Shown here piece by piece: positions 6,996-9,785 of a stretch of 9,785 bases of DNA. This stretch comes from Methanomassiliicoccaceae archaeon. Its GTDB lineage: Archaea > Thermoplasmatota > Thermoplasmata > Methanomassiliicoccales > Methanomethylophilaceae. The stretch covers positions 1 through 9,785 of the forward strand of contig JAEEKU010000132.1 of assembly GCA_016282555.1 (NCBI GenBank). The letters are read 5' to 3'. The notes beneath the pieces are model-generated. The model was not told where the DNA came from. It saw only the letters and a program-made list of their open reading frames with translations, and searched no databases. The position numbers and the translations under genes are program-made. The stretch's first letter is position 1. Each line of letters starts with the position of its first letter.

Positions 6996-7553
6996 ATGAC
7001 AGCAGATCCCGATGCCCCAGGAGATGCGCAGCTCGAACTGATCCGCGGACTCAGGGGAGTGATTCATGCATTTTACCTTGACAGAGCCATCCTCAGCGAG
7101 CTTTCCGAGGAAGAGGCGAAGGTTCGTGCGATGGGAAACATAGAAGTCGACAATCAGGGCTTCAAGAGGGCTTTGGAGCGCGAGAACGTTATTTGCATAG
7201 TCAAAGATCCGAGATTCAGACCCCCGCCGGAACCGACGGTCATCCTCGTTTCCGGAGACGGGCAGGTTCTCGGAGAGGAAGTGTTCCCGTTTACTGCCCA
7301 CAAATACACATCCAGAACCGACGTGGTGTGGCTCTCCGACGGTTTCGTCCTGTTCCCCACCATCAACGGTACCCGCGGCGAGCAGTTCGTGATGCCTCCA
7401 GTCTCGTTCCCGGAGCTCAACGAGAGCAACGGATGCAAAGACGTGGTATCATGCAGCCCCGCGCCCACCAGCGATCTCATGATCAAAAAACATTACGGAC
7501 TGGTGGACGATCCCAAACTCGCTTCCGTTCTGGTCGGATTCAACAGAATCTGA
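6996..7553 (+). CDS. Unrecognised protein, 185 residues
   Basis: I do not recognise this family. The start is ATG 6996, at the expected distance from the TATA box; an upstream in-frame TTG at 6957 would place the promoter inside the gene and is rejected. Numbered from that ATG, residues 1-70 are acidic and probably helical (LIRGLRGVIHAFYLDRAILSELSEEEAKVRAM). After a proline-rich hinge (RFRPPPEP, 74-81), TVILVSGDGQVLGEE looks like beta strands. A stretch with several hydrophobic strands follows (VVWLSDGFVLFPTING, 110-125), and late cysteines C147 and C153. No signal peptide or membrane helix is seen. Codon use resembles that of its neighbours, so it appears native. It sits between a putative regulator and a methyltransferase, but its own promoter means no operon link is shown. 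Confidence 0.75.
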   Translation: MTADPDAPGDAQLELIRGLRGVIHAFYLDRAILSELSEEEAKVRAMGNIEVDNQGFKRALERENVICIVKDPRFRPPPEPTVILVSGDGQVLGEEVFPFTAHKYTSRTDVVWLSDGFVLFPTINGTRGEQFVMPPVSFPELNESNGCKDVVSCSPAPTSDLMIKKHYGLVDDPKLASVLVGFNRI

Positions 7554-7562
7554 ACGTTCTTT

Positions 7563-7581
7563 CCGATCCCCACGGGATCGG
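7563..7581 (+). terminator. Stem-loop after the unrecognised gene
   Basis: CCGATCCC (7563-7570) and GGGATCGG (7574-7581) are perfect 8-base complements around CAC, beginning nine bases after the stop at 7553. The position suits a terminator or a 3'-end stabilising hairpin. No T-run follows, so intrinsic termination is uncertain. It could instead be an upstream operator for the methyltransferase gene. Confidence 0.4.
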
Positions 7582-7612
7582 TCCTTACAAATACCGGCTC
7601 CCGGCACGTAGC

Positions 7613-7622
7613 AGTTTATAAC
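7613..7622 (+). promoter_or_regulatory. TATA box for the methyltransferase gene
   Basis: The core TTTATAAC (7615-7622) is centred 26.5 bases before the ATG at 7645. The spacing equals that at atwA and predicts transcription starting on the start codon, without a leader. Confidence 0.7.
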
Positions 7623-7643
7623 TCCGGATAGCGATCCGGAATT
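7620..7643. promoter_or_regulatory. Candidate operator: inverted repeat between TATA box and start
   Basis: TCCGGAT (7623-7629) and ATCCGGA (7634-7640) form a perfect inverted repeat around AGCG. Beyond one mismatch the symmetry continues for two more base pairs (7620-7621 with 7642-7643). It fills the space between the TATA box and the predicted transcription start, where a bound repressor would block RNA polymerase. TCCGGA is common in this genome's coding sequence, so chance occurrence must be considered. Confidence 0.45.
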
Positions 7644-7644
7644 C

Positions 7645-8649
7645 ATGGTATCGAAGCAGGAGATCACGGATGCGATGAACCGGGAGACCGATTCGTCCCC
7701 GCCGGCTCTGTTCTCCCAGACGGGCACCTACGGGCAGATGAAAGCCGGCGGCGCATACTGGCCGGATGCGGTTTTCAACATAGACAGCCTCATAAAGCTC
7801 GCCCTGCAGCCTTCCGCGATGTTCGGATTCGCCACGGCAAGAATACCGTTCGATATCACCGCGGAGGCGGAAAGACTGGGGTGCGTTACCGACGGGGGAA
7901 ACGAGAAGAGACAGCCCGCGGTTATCAGTTCTCCCTGGAGCTGTGAAGATCTCTCCGACCCTCCCGCCCTCATGCCTCCGGAAGATTATCTCTCCGGCGG
8001 AAGAGTCTCGATGCACATCGAAGCTGCCGGACGGCTGTCGGAAGAGCATCCGGAGCTGTTTCTGACGTCATGCATGATAAGCCCCGCGGGACTGGCCGGA
8101 TACCTGATCGGAATGGAGAACTTCATGATTTCATCGTTCATGGAGCCGGAAATCACTAAAAAATGGGTGGATGCCGTCACCCCCCATCAGGCCCTGTATG
8201 CCGAGGCCCTCTCTGAAAAATCGGATAACGTTTTCGTTATCACCGGAGGCTCAGAGGAGGTTTCATCGCCGGATATGTTCGAACTGTTTTTCCCGAACGA
8301 GTCTGAAATATTCAGGCACATTAAGGAGTCTTTTTCCGTGGCGCACTCCTGCGGAACAACGACCCACGTTCTGGAAAAAATGTGCGAGATGGGATCTACC
8401 GCTCTTTCGGTGGAATGCCGCGGGGATCCGGAATCTGTAGTAAAACGCGTGGGAGACAGAATCGTTCTCGCCGGAGGAGTGGATCCTATCGGAACGCTGC
8501 TGATGGGAACCCCGGAGAAGATCGTTTCATCGGCGAGAAGAGCCGCCGAAGCCGGATATGACGTTATCACGCCTGAATGCGGAGTTCCTCCCGGGACGCC
8601 CGACGAGAACCTGGCCGCTCTGGCAGGGTACGGGGCCGCTCCGTTTTAA
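7645..8649 (+). CDS. MtaA/MtbA-family methylcobamide:coenzyme M methyltransferase
   Basis: A 334-residue protein of the uroporphyrinogen decarboxylase-like TIM-barrel family, close to the usual length for MtaA/MtbA. Hallmarks are ALFSQTGTYGQMKAGGAYWPDA (21-42) and ARIPFDITAEAERLGC (65-80). The zinc that activates the CoM thiol should be held by H234 and C236 (AHSCGTTTH) and C312 (TPECGVPPGTP); the spacing fits MtaA. The reaction is methyl transfer from a methylated corrinoid protein to CoM, giving the MCR substrate. The middle (about 185-230) is short and diverges from my recollection of MtbA, which has an IDPTASYELIGG-type segment. No corrinoid protein or substrate methyltransferase is adjacent, so whether methanol, methylamine or another source is served cannot be told. 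Monocistronic, with its own promoter and a candidate operator. Confidence 0.85.
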   Translation: MVSKQEITDAMNRETDSSPPALFSQTGTYGQMKAGGAYWPDAVFNIDSLIKLALQPSAMFGFATARIPFDITAEAERLGCVTDGGNEKRQPAVISSPWSCEDLSDPPALMPPEDYLSGGRVSMHIEAAGRLSEEHPELFLTSCMISPAGLAGYLIGMENFMISSFMEPEITKKWVDAVTPHQALYAEALSEKSDNVFVITGGSEEVSSPDMFELFFPNESEIFRHIKESFSVAHSCGTTTHVLEKMCEMGSTALSVECRGDPESVVKRVGDRIVLAGGVDPIGTLLMGTPEKIVSSARRAAEAGYDVITPECGVPPGTPDENLAALAGYGAAPF

Positions 8650-8683
8650 ACCGGAAGTCCGGCGCAGGTAAATCCGGACAGTC

Positions 8684-8809
8684 AAAAAAAAATAAAATCC
8701 GCGCGCACAGGCGCCAAAAAAAAACCTCCGGCCCCTGTCTCATCCGGTTTCCGGACGGGGACGGGAGACCGCTTTAGAAAAAAGGTTTGAGAGGGGGATT
8801 ATCCCCCTC
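8684..8809 (-). terminator. Hairpin and three T-tracts ending the mcrA operon
   Basis: On the minus strand an inverted repeat with 9-base arms (8791-8799 and 8801-8809, one-base centre) includes the DUF2098 stop codon. It is followed by T6 (8783-8778), T9 (8724-8716) and TTTTATTTTTTTTT (8697-8684). Archaeal transcription ends at oligo-T on the non-template strand, so serial T-tracts suit a very highly transcribed mcr operon. The same region separates it from the convergent methyltransferase gene; on the plus strand I see small CCGG-based hairpins but no T-run. Confidence 0.6.
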
Positions 8810-9074
8810 CGGAGGGCGTGAAATCGGTGATGTCGACCTCTTCGGTTTCCCTTCTGATGTCTTCCACCGATTTCATGCCCCCTTCGTAAGAAGAGCGCTC
8901 CTTGAAGGAGACTTCGACATATTCGGACGGATCAGCGGGGATGAGGTTGGAGGATTCGTAGTAAAGATCGGTAAAGTCCAGCCTGACCCAGACCTTTCCG
9001 TCCTTTTCACGGATATCCGTAACCTTCCCGACAGTCGCCGTCGGCGCATACTTCTGAAAGTCTCCGATTTTCAA
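8799..9074 (-). CDS. DUF2098-like small protein behind mcrA
   Basis: A 91-residue soluble protein. KYAPTATVGKVTDIREKDGKVWVRLDFTDLYYESSNLIPAD (residues 8-48) matches what I know of the archaeal DUF2098 family: a small SH3-like beta barrel with the TGTVGKV...WV.LD.T.LYY pattern. Function is unknown. The C-terminal part (49-91) is charged and acidic, ending in TPSGGG. The start is a TTG at 9074, six bases after the mcrA stop codon; no ATG lies upstream in this frame. A GGCTGAT stretch spanning the mcrA stop may act as the ribosome site. With so little spacing it should be co-transcribed with mcrA and expressed with MCR, which suggests a role in MCR assembly or function (inference). Confidence 0.75.
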   Translation of the reverse strand: MKIGDFQKYAPTATVGKVTDIREKDGKVWVRLDFTDLYYESSNLIPADPSEYVEVSFKERSSYEGGMKSVEDIRRETEEVDITDFTPSGGG

Positions 9075-9079
9075 AGCAA

Positions 9080-9785
9080 TCAGCCTTTGATGACAGCGCT
9101 TCTCTCGCCGGCGGGCTTGAACTCTCTGAGAGCTCCGCGTCCGATCTCTTTCGTGACGTTGGCGAAGTCGAAGACCAGCGAGGGGTCTGCGAATGCGATT
9201 CTCACGAACGGGTTGGCGGTGAAAGCGTCTCCGCGGGCGACGTGGGCGGCCTTGGGGATACCGGTGTATCCGGAGAGGTGTCCGACGTTCATCGCGTAGT
9301 TGGGGTAGTTAGGTCCGCGGACTTCCATGGGCAGACCCTCGTCGGATCTGTATGCGAAGGAGTTGGCGGAACCGCACTGGTCCTGCAGATCGAATCCGTA
9401 GAATCCGAGTCTTCCGGTCCTCTCTTTGTGCTGGAGCATGGAGAGGTACCAGCAGTTGAGACCGACATCGGCGACTCCGGTAGCCATTGCTCCGGCGATA
9501 CCGGTGGAAGCTGCGGCGACGGTAGCCCTCTGGGATCCTCCGAAGTGAGTCTCCATAACGGCGGGGTATCTCTCGTACATCTCGAGAGCGTAAGCGTTGA
9601 TGTCGTCACCGAGTTTCATTACTTCGTCCATGTTCTTGGGGTCGAGTTTGCAGAAGCCTCCGTACCTGCTCTTGATCTGGTCGATGGCGTAGTAGACGTA
9701 GTCCTCGAGGATGTTGTCGGTGTATGCCGCAGTGGCGTACTGGGTGAATCCGACTCCTCCGGACATGTATCCGCCGAGGTAGATC
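9080..9785 (-). CDS. mcrA: McrA, MCR alpha subunit (partial, C-terminal part)
   Basis: The last 234 or so residues of the MCR alpha subunit; the gene runs off the right edge. Numbered from the methionine at 9766: MSGGVGFTQYATAAYTDN (1-18) is the universal active-site segment, with F7 and Y10 equivalent to Phe330 and Tyr333 of the Methanothermobacter enzyme. FGGSQR holds Q79, the methylglutamine site. FYGFDLQDQCG holds G124 (thioglycine site), D129 (didehydroaspartate site) and C131 (S-methylcysteine site). Spacings of 45 and 7 residues between Q, G and C equal those of the reference enzyme. RGPNYPNYAMNVGH and FDFANV...ALREFKPAGER complete the diagnosis. Compared with my recollection of hydrogenotrophic McrA there are two extra residues around GGFCKLDPKN (36-45). 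MCR makes methane and the CoM-CoB heterodisulfide from methyl-CoM and CoB. Confidence 0.98.
   Translation of the reverse strand, partial: IYLGGYMSGGVGFTQYATAAYTDNILEDYVYYAIDQIKSRYGGFCKLDPKNMDEVMKLGDDINAYALEMYERYPAVMETHFGGSQRATVAAASTGIAGAMATGVADVGLNCWYLSMLQHKERTGRLGFYGFDLQDQCGSANSFAYRSDEGLPMEVRGPNYPNYAMNVGHLSGYTGIPKAAHVARGDAFTANPFVRIAFADPSLVFDFANVTKEIGRGALREFKPAGERSAVIKG

Noticed and set aside
8650..8798. Possible small gene or RNA in the convergent intergenic region
   Set aside because: The plus-strand frame crossing it is lysine/arginine-rich and low-complexity, with no promoter; T-tract termination explains the A/T runs. No tRNA, rRNA or riboswitch pattern was seen.
1..9785. CRISPR arrays, insertion sequences, integrases, toxin-antitoxin or defence genes
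   Set aside because: I saw no regular direct repeats, terminal inverted repeats, transposase motifs or phage-like genes. The window reads as core methanogenesis DNA with even codon use.

Overview
This window comes from a methanogenic archaeon. The C-terminal third of McrA enters at the right edge. Most of the left half is one operon of methyl-coenzyme M reductase (MCR) activation genes and 'methanogenesis marker' genes. A free-standing MtaA/MtbA-type methylcobamide:coenzyme M methyltransferase, the absence of TAG stop codons and TATA boxes that imply leaderless transcription together suggest a methyl-reducing methanogen of the Thermoplasmatota (order Methanomassiliicoccales). That placement is an inference, not a demonstrated taxonomy.

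Layout. (1) Positions 1-5839, minus strand: atwA (component A2), mcrC, mmp3, mmp6, mmp5, mmp15 and the first codons of a further gene, probably mmp17. Each junction down to mmp15 is a 4-base overlap (ATGA, or TTGA at atwA/mcrC), so the array looks like a single translationally coupled transcript. (2) Positions 5840-5960: a divergent promoter region with one TATA box for each direction. (3) Positions 5961-8649, plus strand: three genes, each behind its own TATA box. They are a winged-helix protein with DUF4443-like and DUF2111-like domains, a 185-residue protein I do not recognise, and the methyltransferase. The methyltransferase promoter has a perfect 7+7 base inverted repeat between the TATA box and the start codon. 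(4) Positions 8650-8798: convergent intergenic region with three T-tracts on the minus strand, a likely terminator of the mcr operon. (5) Positions 8799-9785, minus strand: a small DUF2098-like gene directly behind mcrA.

How the genes fit together. The methyltransferase makes methyl-CoM from a methylated corrinoid protein. MCR, of which McrA is the alpha subunit, reduces methyl-CoM with CoB-SH to methane. MCR works only with F430 nickel as Ni(I), and reaching that state needs ATP and low-potential electrons. A2 supplies the ATPase; McrC and several Mmp proteins are the activation partners. The cysteine-rich Mmp5, Mmp6 and Mmp15 are plausible metal-cluster or electron-delivery factors. The divergent DNA-binding protein is a candidate regulator.

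The most notable items are the divergent DUF4443/DUF2111 gene, the unrecognised gene, the operator-like palindrome, the mcrA-DUF2098 pairing, and the near-constant TATA-to-ATG spacing that corrects two start codons. No stretch over 300 bases lacks a gene.
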